Numbered from the stretch's first letter, positions 41,499-52,121 are shown. The stretch: 64,000 nt of DNA from CANKHA01 sp963731585 (GCA_963731585.1 CAVSWC010000003.1:1-64000); one strand, 5' to 3'. Translations and numbers: made by a program. The notes: generated from the letters alone by a model not told the origin.

Positions 41499-43685
41499 AT
41501 GGCTCGCCTCATCCGCATCGCGCCTCTGAAGCTCCGCGCCAAGCTGGCAGCGGCATTTCTCTGCCTTTCCATCCTGATCGGGATCTGCGGCGCCTCCGGC
41601 CTCATCTTCGTCCGTGGCATCGGCGCGACCCTCGCGGTCTTTGCCGACGTCACCTCGCCGCTGCTCAACCAGACTGTGGTGCTGACAGACAACGCGCAGC
41701 GCGTGCGCAGTGTGTTTCTCGATGCGGTCAACAAGAACGACGATGCCGCCTTTCTGGAATCCAGCGCGAAGCTTGAGGATCTCGGCGTTGCCGCCGGCCA
41801 AGTCATGGATAAGCTGCGGGACCTGTTGGAAAAGGCCAGACTGCCCGTGCGGCTGGACGAAATCAGGCAGCTGCAAAACGAATTTCACCAAATCTATCTC
41901 TCCCTGTTGACGGCTCACAGACAGCAACAGACTGCGTTCCTGGCAGTACAGGAGCGGTTGATGTCTTTCGAGGCCAACCGGCGAGACTTTGATTCCCTTT
42001 TGCGAACCATCACTGCCCGAGGCGAAGTGCTGATGTCGCAGGCGCGCGAGCGTGCCGCGCTGGAGGTATCCCTCGGCACCGCAACGGTCAACGGACTCAA
42101 CCAGTTGTTTTCGTCCACGATGAACGAGAGTTACCCGCTGGTGCAGAGCCTGTACAAGCTGACCCGGGACGCAGTCAGCCTGCAGGAGGCAGCTACTTCC
42201 TACACCAACATTACTCAGCCGGAATCCCTGCCGGCGGTGGAACGCCGGGCAACGCTGACCTTCGACAACGCGGACGAGGTCATTAACCGCCTCGCCGCCC
42301 AAATGCAGACGGCGGAAGGACAAGGTTATGTGAGGCGGTTCAAGGCCAGCCTGGAGGAGTTGCACAGCCGGCTGACGGGTGGCGGTGGACTGTTTTCCGC
42401 CTATCGCGATTACCTCAAACTCAAGGGCGAAATCGCCTCGCTGCAAACCGCGGTCGCCGCCATTGAAACACGCTATATGACTTCGCTTGAAGAGGTGCGG
42501 GCGCTTGTCGAGTGGCACAACGAAGGCGCCAAGGCGCGCGCCGAGCAAATGATCCGCCAAGCGCTGGTCTTTATCGGCGCGGTGGTTGTGGCCGGCCTGA
42601 TGATTGGGCTTCTGTTCAGTCTTCTTTTTGCCGATCGGCTCGTCCGTCCGATCAGACGGATAACCGAGACGATGACGAAGCTCGCCGCGGGTGGGCTCGA
42701 TGTCAGGGTGCCGGCGCAGAGCCGGACGGACGAAATCGGCGACATGGCCGCGGCGCTGCAGGTCTTCAAGGATAATGCCATCACCGCCCGCAACCTGATC
42801 GAGGAACGCGGGCGCGAGCAGGCGGTGAAGGAAGAACGCACGCAGCGGGTGACCGAGCTTTGCGCGGCGCATGAGCGCTCGATCACCGACCTGCTGCGCG
42901 CCCTCAACAGCGCGGCGGCCGACATGCGCTCCACCTCGCAGACCATGCACGCCATCGTGCAGGAAACCGGCGAGCAGGCCATGGCGGCGGCCAGCGCCTC
43001 GCAGGAAGCCAATACCAACGTGCAGACCGCGGCGGCGGCGACCGAGGAATTGTCTGCCAGCACGGCGCAGATCAACAACCGTGCGCTGCATTCGGCCCTG
43101 ATCGCCAACAAGGCCGCCGAGGAAACCGAGCGCGCCGGCACGGTGGTGCAGGAGCTGCATTCCACCGCCTCCGAGATCGGCGAAGTGGTCCGCATGATCG
43201 ATGAGATCGCCAGCCAGACCAACCTGTTGGCGCTCAACGCCACCATCGAGGCGGCGCGCGCGGGCGAAGCCGGGCGCGGCTTCGGCGTCGTGGCAGGCGA
43301 GGTCAAGCATCTGGCCGGTCAGACCGCCAAGGCGACGGCCGACATTGCTGCGCGCGTCGCCGCCATCCAGAGTGCGACCGAGCAGGTCGTGAAGGCGATC
43401 CAGGGCGTGCGCGGCACCATCGGCGAGATGCGGGAAATCTCCCGCTTCGTCGCCACCACGATGGAAAGCCAGAGCACCGCCACCAGCGAGATCGCGGCCA
43501 ATACCGGTCTGGTCGCGAGCGCCACCGCGCAGGTGACCGCGAATGCGGAAAACGTCAGCAGCAGCCTGGAATCCACCGGCTCCGCCGCCAATCAGGTGGT
43601 GGAAGCGGCGGTCGACCTAAATCGCCAGGCCGAGGCGCTACGCACGGAAATCGGCAGCTTCCTGGGAAATATCCGCGCCGCCTAA
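41499..43685 (+). CDS. Methyl-accepting chemotaxis protein with long periplasmic domain
   Basis: Intact, 728 residues. TM1 around residues 16-38 (LAAAFLCLSILIGICGASGL), a ~315-residue helical periplasmic sensor, TM2 around 355-378 (ALVFIGAVVVAGLMIGLLFS), HAMP (DRLVRPIRRITETMTKLAAG) and a signalling domain whose tip is IDEIASQTNLLALNATIEAA near residue 567. The periplasmic part is about twice the usual four-helix-bundle size, so a tandem helical-bimodular sensor is likely. No CheR-binding pentapeptide ends the protein. The ligand is unknown; no che genes are in the window. Confidence 0.93.
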   Translation: MARLIRIAPLKLRAKLAAAFLCLSILIGICGASGLIFVRGIGATLAVFADVTSPLLNQTVVLTDNAQRVRSVFLDAVNKNDDAAFLESSAKLEDLGVAAGQVMDKLRDLLEKARLPVRLDEIRQLQNEFHQIYLSLLTAHRQQQTAFLAVQERLMSFEANRRDFDSLLRTITARGEVLMSQARERAALEVSLGTATVNGLNQLFSSTMNESYPLVQSLYKLTRDAVSLQEAATSYTNITQPESLPAVERRATLTFDNADEVINRLAAQMQTAEGQGYVRRFKASLEELHSRLTGGGGLFSAYRDYLKLKGEIASLQTAVAAIETRYMTSLEEVRALVEWHNEGAKARAEQMIRQALVFIGAVVVAGLMIGLLFSLLFADRLVRPIRRITETMTKLAAGGLDVRVPAQSRTDEIGDMAAALQVFKDNAITARNLIEERGREQAVKEERTQRVTELCAAHERSITDLLRALNSAAADMRSTSQTMHAIVQETGEQAMAAASASQEANTNVQTAAAATEELSASTAQINNRALHSALIANKAAEETERAGTVVQELHSTASEIGEVVRMIDEIASQTNLLALNATIEAARAGEAGRGFGVVAGEVKHLAGQTAKATADIAARVAAIQSATEQVVKAIQGVRGTIGEMREISRFVATTMESQSTATSEIAANTGLVASATAQVTANAENVSSSLESTGSAANQVVEAAVDLNRQAEALRTEIGSFLGNIRAA

Positions 43686-43733
43686 CGCGCGCAGGGGACA
43701 TGAGCGGGTCACAACCCAGCCGTCTATCCCCTA

Positions 43734-43845
43734 CAGCGGCGGATGCGAGCCCCGACCGCTTATGCGGGCAGAGGAATCTGGCGCCACTGGGGGTGAACGG
43801 CAGGCCTTTCTCCGAACCCGCCGGTCATCCTCTGGCCCGCCGCTG
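43734..43845 (+). ncRNA. Candidate structured RNA of unknown class
   Basis: CAGCGGCG at 43734-43741 pairs perfectly with CGCCGCTG at 43838-43845. Inside, bases 43764-43775 pair with 43828-43840 (12 bp with one bulged G), and a small CCGC-TTAT-GCGG hairpin (43756-43767) competes with part of that stem. An intrinsic terminator overlaps the 3' side. There is no convincing reading frame here, and the next gene starts 520 bp on, so a stand-alone small RNA is likelier than a leader. It does not match any class I know. Confidence 0.4.
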
Positions 43846-43864
43846 CCCCCGCGGCGGGCTTTTT
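43835..43864 (+). terminator. Rho-independent terminator
   Basis: GCCCGCCGC and GCGGCGGGC (9-bp stem, 7-base loop) followed directly by TTTTT. It lies 150 bp after the chemoreceptor stop and ends either that transcript or the structured RNA above. The rest of the gap to 44387 is AT-richer than its surroundings and shows no gene; promoters of the collagen-like gene should lie there. Confidence 0.8.
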
Positions 43865-44387
43865 GTTGTCATTTCCACGTCGTGTCGCACGCAACCGGGC
43901 CGCGCAACCGTGCACGGCAGCCGCATGCAGCGCCATTTCCGACGCATCTACGCGTGCATGAACAAGATAGCTCTGGGTGAGGCGGCGAAGTTCGAGCCGC
44001 CTACCGGCTAAGGTCGGCGCAAATTCCGCCGATTTGCCCCCGATTTGCATGTGTGACGACTGCGTAGACTTGCATCACCTAGCGGTTGCAAATCACAAAA
44101 CTGTGCGCATGCCGAAGGACTGTCGTGATGGCGTTAACCAACATGAGGCTCGCGCCCTTTGCTTTGTTGGATGTCAGACGCGGATGCTTTCGAGAAAGGG
44201 TACTTTTAAGAGTAAAATTTTATCAGTCCGGTTTTAGCGACCGTTACGATAACGGCAACATGTAGCCCATCCGGTTCGATGTGGATGTGATGTAGCCATG
44301 TTTGATCGATCAATTTTACTTCGTATTTTACATCCAGTTGTACATATCACGCTCTAGCATCGTTCTGATGCATCGAAGGCTAGGGCA

Positions 44388-47236
44388 ATGTCATTCTATT
44401 TGGTTGGATTATTCGCAGCCGGGCAGAGGAACGACAGGCATTTAGCGATCAACATCGCTGCCTGTGCCCTGGCTCTATATTTGTCATCGGGCACCGGTTT
44501 CGCTCAACCTGCTCCTGTGCCGGCGCTGCAGGCCATGTCCTCACCTGCGCCGGAGGATGTCTGTCGGCGACGATGCCGCTGGGCGTGTTGACCAACACCG
44601 GCATCAACCTCACCAAGGCAATCGTCGAAGGTGGACGCTTGGTCGTTGAAGGCACGACCGTTTTGCCTTCGACAATGGTCACTCTCGACGGCAAATTCAA
44701 CAAGAGATCGACGGCGTCGAGAAAGTTCGCCTTCTCGCTGCTCTATCTTCCGAACGACTGCTTCATTGAATTGAAGGTGGGCCCGACATCCGACATGGCG
44801 GAGGTCGGCTCCTGCGGGCCGAAGGGGGTCAATTTCCTCGGCCCGTGGTTGGCGACCACGACCTACCAGATCGACGATCTTGCCACGATCGAGGGTGCGA
44901 CCTGGCGTGCGAAACGCATCAACCTCAACAAGCGACCGAATCTGATGCCCGCGGATTGGCAGATATTCGCCGCGCGCGGCTTGCAAGGCTCGCAAGGCGT
45001 GGCTGGCGTGGCTGGCGCGGCTGGCGCGACTGGCGCCACCGGCCCGGCGGGAGCAACTGGCGCGACCGGTGCAACCGGCGCGACCGGCGCGCAGGGAGCG
45101 CAAGGTCCGCAGGGTCAGCAAGGCGCGCAAGGCACGCAAGGCGCCACCGGGACGCAGGGCGCGAAGGGACTGACCTGGCGCGCTGCCTGGTCCTCGGCGA
45201 CGGATTATCTGGTCGACGACGCGGTGCAGTTCGGCGGCAAGGCCTATGTTGCCCTGCAGGCTGCGACCGACAAGAATCCTGCCAGCGAGCCGACCTTCTG
45301 GTCGCTGCTGTCGGCTGCATCGAACTGGCGCGACGTGTGGGACAACGGCGCCAATTATGCCCTCAACGATACGGTATTCCGCAGCGGCTCGTCTTATGTG
45401 GCGATCCAGGCGAACAACAATAAAGACCCGGCGACGCAAGCGAGCTTCTGGTCGCTATTGGCGCAGAAGGGCGACACCGGCGAGCAAGGCACGCAAGGCG
45501 CGCAAGGTGCGACCGGCGCGCAGGGAGCGACTGGCGCGACCGGTGCAACCGGTGCCACCGGTGCGGCGAGGCCGGCAAGGCACGCAGGGTCCGCAAGGCG
45601 TACAAGGCGCGACTGGCGCCACCGGCGCGCAGGGCGCCAAGGGAATGAACTGGCTTGACGTCTGGTCCGCCGCGACCGCTTACGTGATCGACGATGCGGT
45701 GTTCCGCGATGGCTCGTCCTATGTGGCGATCCAGGCGAGCACCAACAAAGATCCCGCCACGCAAGCGAGCTTCTGGTCGCTGCTGGCGCAGAAGGGCGAT
45801 ACCGGCAAGCAAGGCACGCAAGGCCCGCAAGGCACGCAAGGCGCGCAAGGCACGCAGGGTCCGCAAGGCGCGACTGGCGCCGCAGGAGCGGACGGCGCGA
45901 CCGGTGCGCAAGGCACGCAGGGTCCGCAAGGCGTACAAGGCGCGACTGGCGCCACCGGAGCGCAGGGCGCCAAGGGAATGAACTGGCTTGACGTCTGGTC
46001 TGCCGCGACCGCTTACGTGATCGACGATGCGGTGTTCCGCGATGGCTCGTCTTATGTGGCGATCCAGCCGAGCACCAACAAGATCCCGCCACGCAAGCGA
46101 GCTTCTGGTCGCTGCTGGCGCAGAAGGGCGATACCGGCGCGCAAGGCACGCAAGGCACCAGGGCCGCAAGGCACCCAAGGACCGCAAGGCACGCAGGGTC
46201 CGCAAGGCGCGACTGGCGCCGCAGGAGCGGACGGCGCGACCGGTGCGCAAGGCACGCAGGGTCCGCAAGGCGTACAAGGCGCGACTGGCGCCACCGGAGC
46301 GCAGGGCGCCAAGGGAATGAACTGGCTTGACGTCTGGTCTGCCGCGACCGCTTACGTGATCGACGATGCGGTGTTCCGCGATGGCTCGTCCTATGTGGCG
46401 ATCCAGGCGAGCACCAACAAAGATCCCGCCACGCAAGCGAGCTTCTGGTCGCTGCTGGCGCAGAAGGGCGATACCGGCGCGCAAGGTCCGCAAGGCACGC
46501 AAGGCCCGCAAGGCACGCAAGGCCCGCAAGGCACGCAAGGTGCGACCGGCGCGGCGGGAGCGGATGGCGCGACCGGCGCTACCGGTGCACAGGGAGCGCA
46601 AGGCCCGCAAGGCCTGCAAGGACTGATCGGACTGACCGGACTGACCGGCGCGACTGCAACCGGTGCGACCGGCGCGACTGGCGCGCAGGGTCCCACTGGC
46701 CAGGGTCGACGGGCGCCACCGGGGCCGCTTATCTCGATACGCTCCTTTTCAAGAATCTTGCGGCCGATGCTACCGGCACCAATGTCAATACCGCGCAGAA
46801 TTGGTTCCCCACCGCGGGCGCGGTCGCTGTTGTGGCGGACACCACCTACGAGTTCGAGGGCCGCATCTATCTTACGCGCACGGCCGGCACGACAAGCCAC
46901 ACCACCGGAGTCCAGTTCGGCGGGACGGCGACGTTGACCGCTATCGATTACGTTGCGTCGTCCAAGACAGCAACAGGGAACGCTCTCGGTCCCGTCTCAA
47001 ATATATCCGGCACAAGCGCAGCTCTCGTGATCGTCACCGCTACGTCCACTTCGGCGACGGAAAACCTTGAGATCATTGTGAAGGGCACGGTCCGTGTGAA
47101 TGCCGCCGGTACGTTTATCCCGCAGTTTAAGTACAGCGCCGCGCCGGGCGGAGCGCCCACCATCAAACGCGGATCATTCTTCCGGCTGCAGCCTATTGGG
47201 AACGGCAGCGTCGTGTCGCAAGGAACATGGAATTAA
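44388..47236 (+). CDS. Secreted collagen-like protein with repeated carbohydrate-binding-like modules, frame broken
   Basis: About 945 residues after joining frames. N-terminal signal (AINIAACALALYLSSGTGFA), a ~150-residue unique domain (VEGTTVLPSTMVTLDGKFN), then Gly-X-Y collagen tracts (GATGATGAQGAQGPQGQQG and similar) alternating with at least five ~50-residue modules of the type W-x-AATAYVIDDAVFRDGSSYVA ending ATQASFWSLLAQKGDTG, which resemble CBM5/12 chitin-binding modules. The C-terminal ~165 residues (FEGRIYLTRTAGTTSH) form a beta-rich head like phage tail-fibre or C1q-type heads. Frame changes near 44563, 45570, 46090, 46160 and 46708; several fall in repeats, where assembly is hard. 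Likely an extracellular fibre or adhesin. Confidence 0.78.
45580..46490 (+). repeat. Near-identical DNA repeats within the collagen-like gene
   Basis: Three tandem units begin at the same codon (ATGAACTGGCTTGACGTC) at 45645, 45978 and 46317, a period of 333 and 339 bp, each unit being one binding-like module plus one Gly-X-Y tract. Unit 2 lacks one A and has other indels relative to units 1 and 3. The near identity implies recent duplication or gene conversion. Confidence 0.85.
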
Positions 47237-47339
47237 CCGGGACGGATCTGGCCGGCCATGCCGGCACAACGGCTCGGGAGCACCAAGACCGCTCAAGCGG
47301 CAGCTTCCATGGATTGGGCGACAGCGGGACCTCTCAATT

Positions 47340-47423
47340 GTCATGGCCGGATTATTCCGGCCATCCCGTTGCGAGAAGCAGTGCGTTGCTAAGCGAGATG
47401 GCCGCAACAAGTGCGGCCATGAC
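47340..47423. repeat. Dispersed repeat family A, copy 3 (short, inverted)
   Basis: Reverse complement of the element at 26952-27067, without its internal ~28 bp. It lies in the 395-bp gap between the collagen-like gene and the gene at 47632; no gene is seen in that gap. Confidence 0.75.
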
Positions 47424-47490
47424 GAAGGAAAGCTGTGCAGTGACGCTATCGCGCAGGCTTATCTGCGGCTCGCACGCTGCCTTCATAAGC

Positions 47491-47517
47491 CGCGCATGAT
47501 CCTTCGGATCATGCGCG
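47491..47517. repeat. Perfect 12-bp inverted repeat
   Basis: CGCGCATGATCC and GGATCATGCGCG around a TTC loop. The arms match the ends of the longer element at 59623-59671 (GCGCATGATC...AATCATGCGC), so it looks like a deleted copy of repeat family C. Confidence 0.65.
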
Positions 47518-47631
47518 TTAAACATGCCCATCAACCATGCGGCGCGTTAACTGTGGACGCGCGATACCGCCGGCGCGCGGGCTTTGCTAAAACGGGTTCT
47601 TCGTTGTGTAACCGGAACCCGAACGCCGCCC

Positions 47632-48377
47632 ATGTCGGAGCACATCCGTTTCGCCGCTCTCGCCGCAGCGTTGTTTGCGATGTCCTATACCGGCGTCGCC
47701 TGGGTGATGGCCGGCACGCCGTTACCCGGTACGCCGCCGGAGCAGCCGCAGACACGCGTTGCCACACTGCCGGCTCACGCGCCAGACGATGTGACGTCCA
47801 GTCTGCCGCTCTCGTCTGGGCCGTCGTGCCGCCGCGGCCGGTTCAGCCGGCGGCGCTGCCGCGCGGCGATGGCCATCCGCAACGTGACAAATTGCGTGCC
47901 GCCGCGCTCGAGGCCAGCACGGCCTACGCGCTGACCCCCTGCGATGAAGCGGCGAAGGCCATCATGGTCCGGGCCGTCAGCGCCTATGCCAAGGCCTGGG
48001 CCGACATGATGGGTTGCGGTCCCGACGGCTGCGACTACCGCAAGATCAATGTCACCGCCGCGACCTTTTCCACGCCGCTCGATATTTCGGCGCGCGAAGC
48101 GATCGGCGTGGCGTTCGAAAAGCGCGGCGTTTCCCTCGACGACTTCCCTTCCTCGCTCCGCATCAATGTCGCCATGCTGGTGCGCGGCCGCGCCTTCCCC
48201 GCCACCGCCTGCCCGCAAACGGGCGCGCAGGTCATGCCGCTAGGAAAGATTCCGCTCGTCCCCGCCCCGACGCGGCGACTCGAGACGCAGCTCCGGCTAC
48301 TCAAGATGAGGCCGGTTGGCGCGGAACCAGTGCAGTACCCTTTCCTCGCTGGCAAGACTGCACCCATATTGCGGTGA
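47632..48377 (+). CDS. Membrane-anchored hypothetical protein (one frameshift)
   Basis: About 248 residues. Single N-terminal membrane helix (IRFAALAAALFAMSYTGVAW), a Pro-rich linker, and after a frame change near 47815 a soluble domain: CDEAAKAIMVRAVSAYAKAW, a DMMGCGPDGCDYRKINVTAA block with paired Cys, and REAIGVAFEKRGVSLDDFPS. I do not recognise the family. Its stop overlaps the uvrB start (TGATG), so the two may be co-translated. Confidence 0.6.
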
Positions 48378-51354
48378 TGCCGAAGCCGCCCAAGCCGAAA
48401 AAGCCGAAAGACCCGGCCCGCCCGACCCGTTCCAAGGCGGCGGCGGAGCATATGAAGCCGCTCGCGCCGGAACTGGAAAAGCTGCTCAACCCCGGGATCG
48501 CCAAGGGCACCGCGGGCGTCGGCTCACAGACAGGGCCGGGACAAACGACGCGGACATCTGCTGCTTCTTCACCTCCCCCCTTGCGGGCGAGGTCGACGCG
48601 CGAAGCGCGGCGGGTGGGGGGTGAGCAACAAGTCACAGCGAATTTGTCGACCCCCTCCCTGACCCTCCCCCGCAAGGGGGGAGATCACGCTGAGCGGCAT
48701 CCAGCCGCCGGCCGACAATTCCTTCGACCGGCGCGCCGATTTTTCCAAGGCGCATACCGCGCGTAAATCCGTCCAAGGCCTGGGCGAGGCGCCGCAGTCC
48801 GGCTATGTCGGCAAGGGCTCGGTCGAGATCAACAAGGAGATGGCCGAGGCGCTCGGCTATAAGGAAGACGACCTTTCCGGCCTGCGCTCGTCCGGCATCA
48901 CCGCTACCGTGCAGGCGCTGGAAAATCTGCTGCGCGAAGGCCGCAGGGAGTTCGAGAGCGTTCCCTGGGTGCCGCATCGCCCGCCCCGTCCGGAGAAATC
49001 CGAGGGCGGCCAGCGCCTGGTGATCAAGTCCGACTTCGACCCGAAGGGCGACCAGCCGCTCGCCATCAAGGAACTGGTCGAGGGCGTCCGGCGGCACGAC
49101 CGCAGCCAGGTGCTGCTCGGCGTCACCGGTTCCGGCAAGACCTTCACCATGGCGAAGGTGATCGAGGCGACGCAGCGTCCCGCGCTGATCCTGGCGCCCA
49201 ACAAGACGCTGGCGGCGCAGCTCTACGGCGAGTTCAGGAATTTCTTTCCCGACAACGCGGTGGAATATTTCGTCAGCTATTACGATTACTACCAGCCGGA
49301 AGCCTACATCCCGCGCACCGACACTTATATCGAGAAGGATTCCTCGATCAACGAGCAGATCGATCGCATGCGCCATTCGGCGACGCGCTCCCTGCTCGAA
49401 CGCGACGACGTGATCATCGTCGCCTCGGTGTCCTGCATCTACGGTATCGGCTCGGTCGAGACCTATTCGGCCATGACCTTCGGCCTCAAGCGCGGCGAGC
49501 GCATCGACCAGCGCCGGCTGATCGCCGACCTGGTGGCGCTGCAATACAAGCGCACCGCCGGCGATTTCTCCCGCGGCACGTTCCGGGTGCGCGGCGACTC
49601 GATCGAAATCTTCCCGGCGCATTATGAAGACCGCGCCTGGCGCGTTTCGCTGTTCGGCGACGAGATCGAAGCCATCAATGAATTCGATCCGCTCACCGGG
49701 CAGAACAGCGACGAGCTCGAATTCGTCAAGATCTACGCCAATTCCCACTATGTCACGCCGCGCCCGACGCTGATCCAGGCCATGGCCGCGATCAAGCAGG
49801 AGCTGCGCTGGCGGCTGGAGCAGCTCAACGCGCAAGGCCGGCTGCTGGAAGCGCAGCGGCTGGAGCAGCGCTGCATGTTCGACCTCGAGATGATGGAAGC
49901 CACCGGCAGTTGCGCCGGGATCGAGAATTATTCGCGCTATCTCACCGGAAGGAAGCCGGGCGAGCCGCCGCCCACGTTGTTCGAATACGTGCCGGACAAT
50001 GCGCTGGTGTTCGTGGACGAAAGCCACGTCACCATTCCGCAGCTCGGCGGCATGTATCGCGGCGACTTCCGCCGCAAGGCCACGCTGGCGGAATACGGCT
50101 TCCGCCTGCCCTCCTGCATGGACAACCGGCCGCTGCGCTTCGAGGAATGGGACGCCATGCGGCCGCAGACGCTGGCGGTCTCGGCGACGCCCGGCCCGTG
50201 GGAAATCGAGCAGGCCGGCGGCGTCTTCGCCGAGCAGGTCATTCGTCCCACCGGGCTGATCGATCCGCCGGTGGAGATCCGCCCCGCCCGCACCCAGGTG
50301 GACGACCTCGTCGGCGAGGTGCGGCAGACCGCGGCCAAGGGCTACCGCACGCTCTGCACGGTGCTGACCAAGCGCATGGCGGAGGACCTCACCGAATACC
50401 TGCACGAGCAGGGCATCCGCGTGCGCTACATGCATTCCGACATCGACACGCTGGAGCGGATCGAGATCCTGCGCGACCTGCGGCTCGGCGCCTTCGACGT
50501 GCTGGTCGGCATCAACCTGTTGCGCGAGGGCCTCGACATTCCCGGAATGCGCGTTGGTCGCCATCCTCGATGCCGACAAGGAAGGTTTCCTGCGCAGCGA
50601 GACCTCGCTGATCCAGACCATCGGCCGCGCCGCGCGCAATATCGACGGCAAGGTGGTGCTGTATGCCGACCATGTCACCGGCTCGATGCAGCGCGCGATC
50701 GAGGAGACCAACCGCCGGCGCGAGAAGCAGCTGGAATACAACGCCGCCAACGGCATCACGCCGGAGAGCATCAAGAAATCGATCGGCGACATCCTCTCCA
50801 GCGTCTATGAGCGCGACCATGTGCTGATCGAGACCGGCGCCGACAGCGCCACCGGCGAGGCCATCACCATCGGGCATAATTTCGAGGCGGTGCTGGGCGA
50901 CCTGGAAGCGCGCATGCGCCAGGCGGCGGGCGATCTCGACTTCGAGGAAGCCGCGCGGCTGCGCGACGAGATCAAGCGGCTGCGGCAGACCGAGCTGGCG
51001 GTGGTGGACGACCCGACGGCGAAACATCTGCGCGTGCAGCAAGGCGGGCGCATCTTCACCCATCTCCCGCTCGCGGGGAAGGTCGGCGCGCAGCGCCGGG
51101 AGGGGGAGAGCAAAGTCCACAAGCCCGATCTCGACGAGATGGGGATCGCGCTCTGGCACGAAGTGAAGCCCGCGCGCGGCGGTAAGCGCAAAGGCGGGCC
51201 GCTGACGACAGCGATCGACTCCTCGGGCCCGCGCAAGCCCGACCTCGACGAGATGGGCCCCGGCGTGGAGTCGGTGCCGGGCAAAAGCGCCGGCCCGCGC
51301 TCGACCTTGGGCCGGCCCGGCATGCGCGGCGGGTGGAAGGGCAAGAAGCGGTAG
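48377..51354 (+). CDS. uvrB: Excinuclease ABC subunit B, invaded by palindromic repeats, frame broken
   Basis: Damage-verifying helicase-like subunit of nucleotide excision repair. From ~49020 the core is complete: IKSDFDPKGDQPLAIKELVE, Walker A VTGSGKTFTMAK, the beta-hairpin block EYFVSYYDYYQPEAYIPRTD, FVDESHVTIPQLGG, motif VI LIQTIGRAARN and a C-terminal UVR motif FEEAARLRDEIKRLR. The frame changes twice: near 48695, at the end of a ~160-bp repeat inserted between GVGSQTG and IQPPAD, and near 50553 (one extra G). A second, in-frame repeat lies at 51062-51112. If the first insertion is real, an ATG at 48840 would still give a complete core. Confidence 0.93.
48536..48695. repeat. Palindromic repeat family B inside the uvrB 5' region
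   Basis: Contains CTCCCCCCTTGCGGGCGAGG, GCGCGAAGCGCG and a second CCTCCCTGACCCTCCCCC-type arm, the same layout as intergenic family B elements. It separates two conserved UvrB segments and is 160 bp long as sequenced, which breaks the frame. Confidence 0.7.
51062..51112. repeat. Palindromic repeat family B inside the uvrB 3' region, in frame
   Basis: CTCCCGCTCGCGGGGAAGG, then GCGCGCAGCGC and GGGAGGGGGAG. It keeps the frame and adds about 17-20 residues (HLPLAGKVGAQRREGES) between the UVR motif and the C-terminal tail. Confidence 0.7.
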
Positions 51355-51444
51355 CAACGGCTTCGACAGAGCCTCCATCGTCTTGCCTCGCCCCAGGCAA
51401 CGGCGCAGTATCCCGCCATTCGCGTTGTACCCAGGGAGGCGATC

Positions 51445-51630
51445 ATGGCCAGAATGTCGATCGACTGTCGCGATTACCCGAGCGAGAACAACTGCACGGT
51501 GGAGATCTCCGCCGACACCAAAAAAGAGTTGCTCGACGCAGCGGTGCAGCACGCGGTGGCGGTGCATGGCCATCAGGATAATCCGCAGCTGCGCGAGCAA
51601 ATCGGCGGCATGATCAAGACCGGCGGCTAA
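51445..51630 (+). CDS. DUF1059-family small protein
   Basis: 61 residues, intact, with GGAGGCGATC before the ATG. Sequence: SIDCRDYPSENNCTVEISAD, then a helical DAAVQHAVAVHGHQDNPQLR. The D-C-x-x-x-P pattern and the H-A-V-x-x-HG-H motif mark DUF1059, a predicted small metal- or redox-related protein of unknown function. Confidence 0.85.
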   Translation: MARMSIDCRDYPSENNCTVEISADTKKELLDAAVQHAVAVHGHQDNPQLREQIGGMIKTGG

Positions 51631-51956
51631 TACGAAAGCACGCGTTTATGTGATCCCGTCTTGCGCGCGGCCGCTGACGCGCCGGTTGGCCATATCGATT
51701 CGGTGCCGGCGCAAGCTTTCCGCGCCGCTGCCCGCTTCGTCATCAATCCTTAACATTCATTAACCGGATTGCTTCGATCTTAGGCAGCGCGCGGCGCGAT
51801 TGCGCTCTACATGCACCAAAGCGAGCACTGCCGCGCCCGTCCATGTGCTCAGCGCATGAGTCTTATCTCGCATTGTGGGAAGCATTTGCGCGCCACTGCC
51901 GCTATATAGACAGTAACAACAATAAGAAAATTCGGGAACGCTCTTGGATCACAACG

Positions 51957-52121
51957 ATGGAGTTGCTGACCATGGCCCCGAATCTTGCGCTGCTGGCTTT
52001 CATGCCCGATCTCACCGGTCTTTCAGCAGGCACTGGGGGCAAATCGTCCCGGCTGCCCTGGTTTTACGATTTCATCGTAACGCAACAGCCCCGTCACACC
52101 ACCAGCGAAGCCGCGCGCTAA
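51957..52121 (+). CDS. Small hypothetical protein (tentative)
   Basis: 54 residues, MELLTMAPNLALLAFMPDLT with a hydrophobic first half and a Ser/Thr/Arg-rich end. The region 51631-51956 before it is AT-richer with no gene. The ribosome site is poor and coding status is uncertain; it is listed because it lies just before a better-supported small gene on the same strand. Confidence 0.3.
   Translation: MELLTMAPNLALLAFMPDLTGLSAGTGGKSSRLPWFYDFIVTQQPRHTTSEAAR

Noticed and set aside
43734..43864. Identification of the structured RNA as a cobalamin riboswitch, 6S RNA or SRP RNA
   Set aside because: A GCCACTGG string and the rod shape are suggestive, but the conserved core sequences of these RNAs are not present.
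43700..44237. Two frames of ~100 and ~86 codons after the chemoreceptor
   Set aside because: The first runs through the structured RNA and terminator; neither has a ribosome site or plausible composition.
45040..46640. Short tandem repeats that could be taken for a CRISPR or satellite array
   Set aside because: The repeats follow a codon pattern for Gly-X-Y and module sequences within one reading frame; spacers are not unique and units are not palindromic.
46750..47236. Prophage tail-fibre locus
   Set aside because: The head resembles tail-fibre ends, but there is a signal peptide and no other phage gene nearby.
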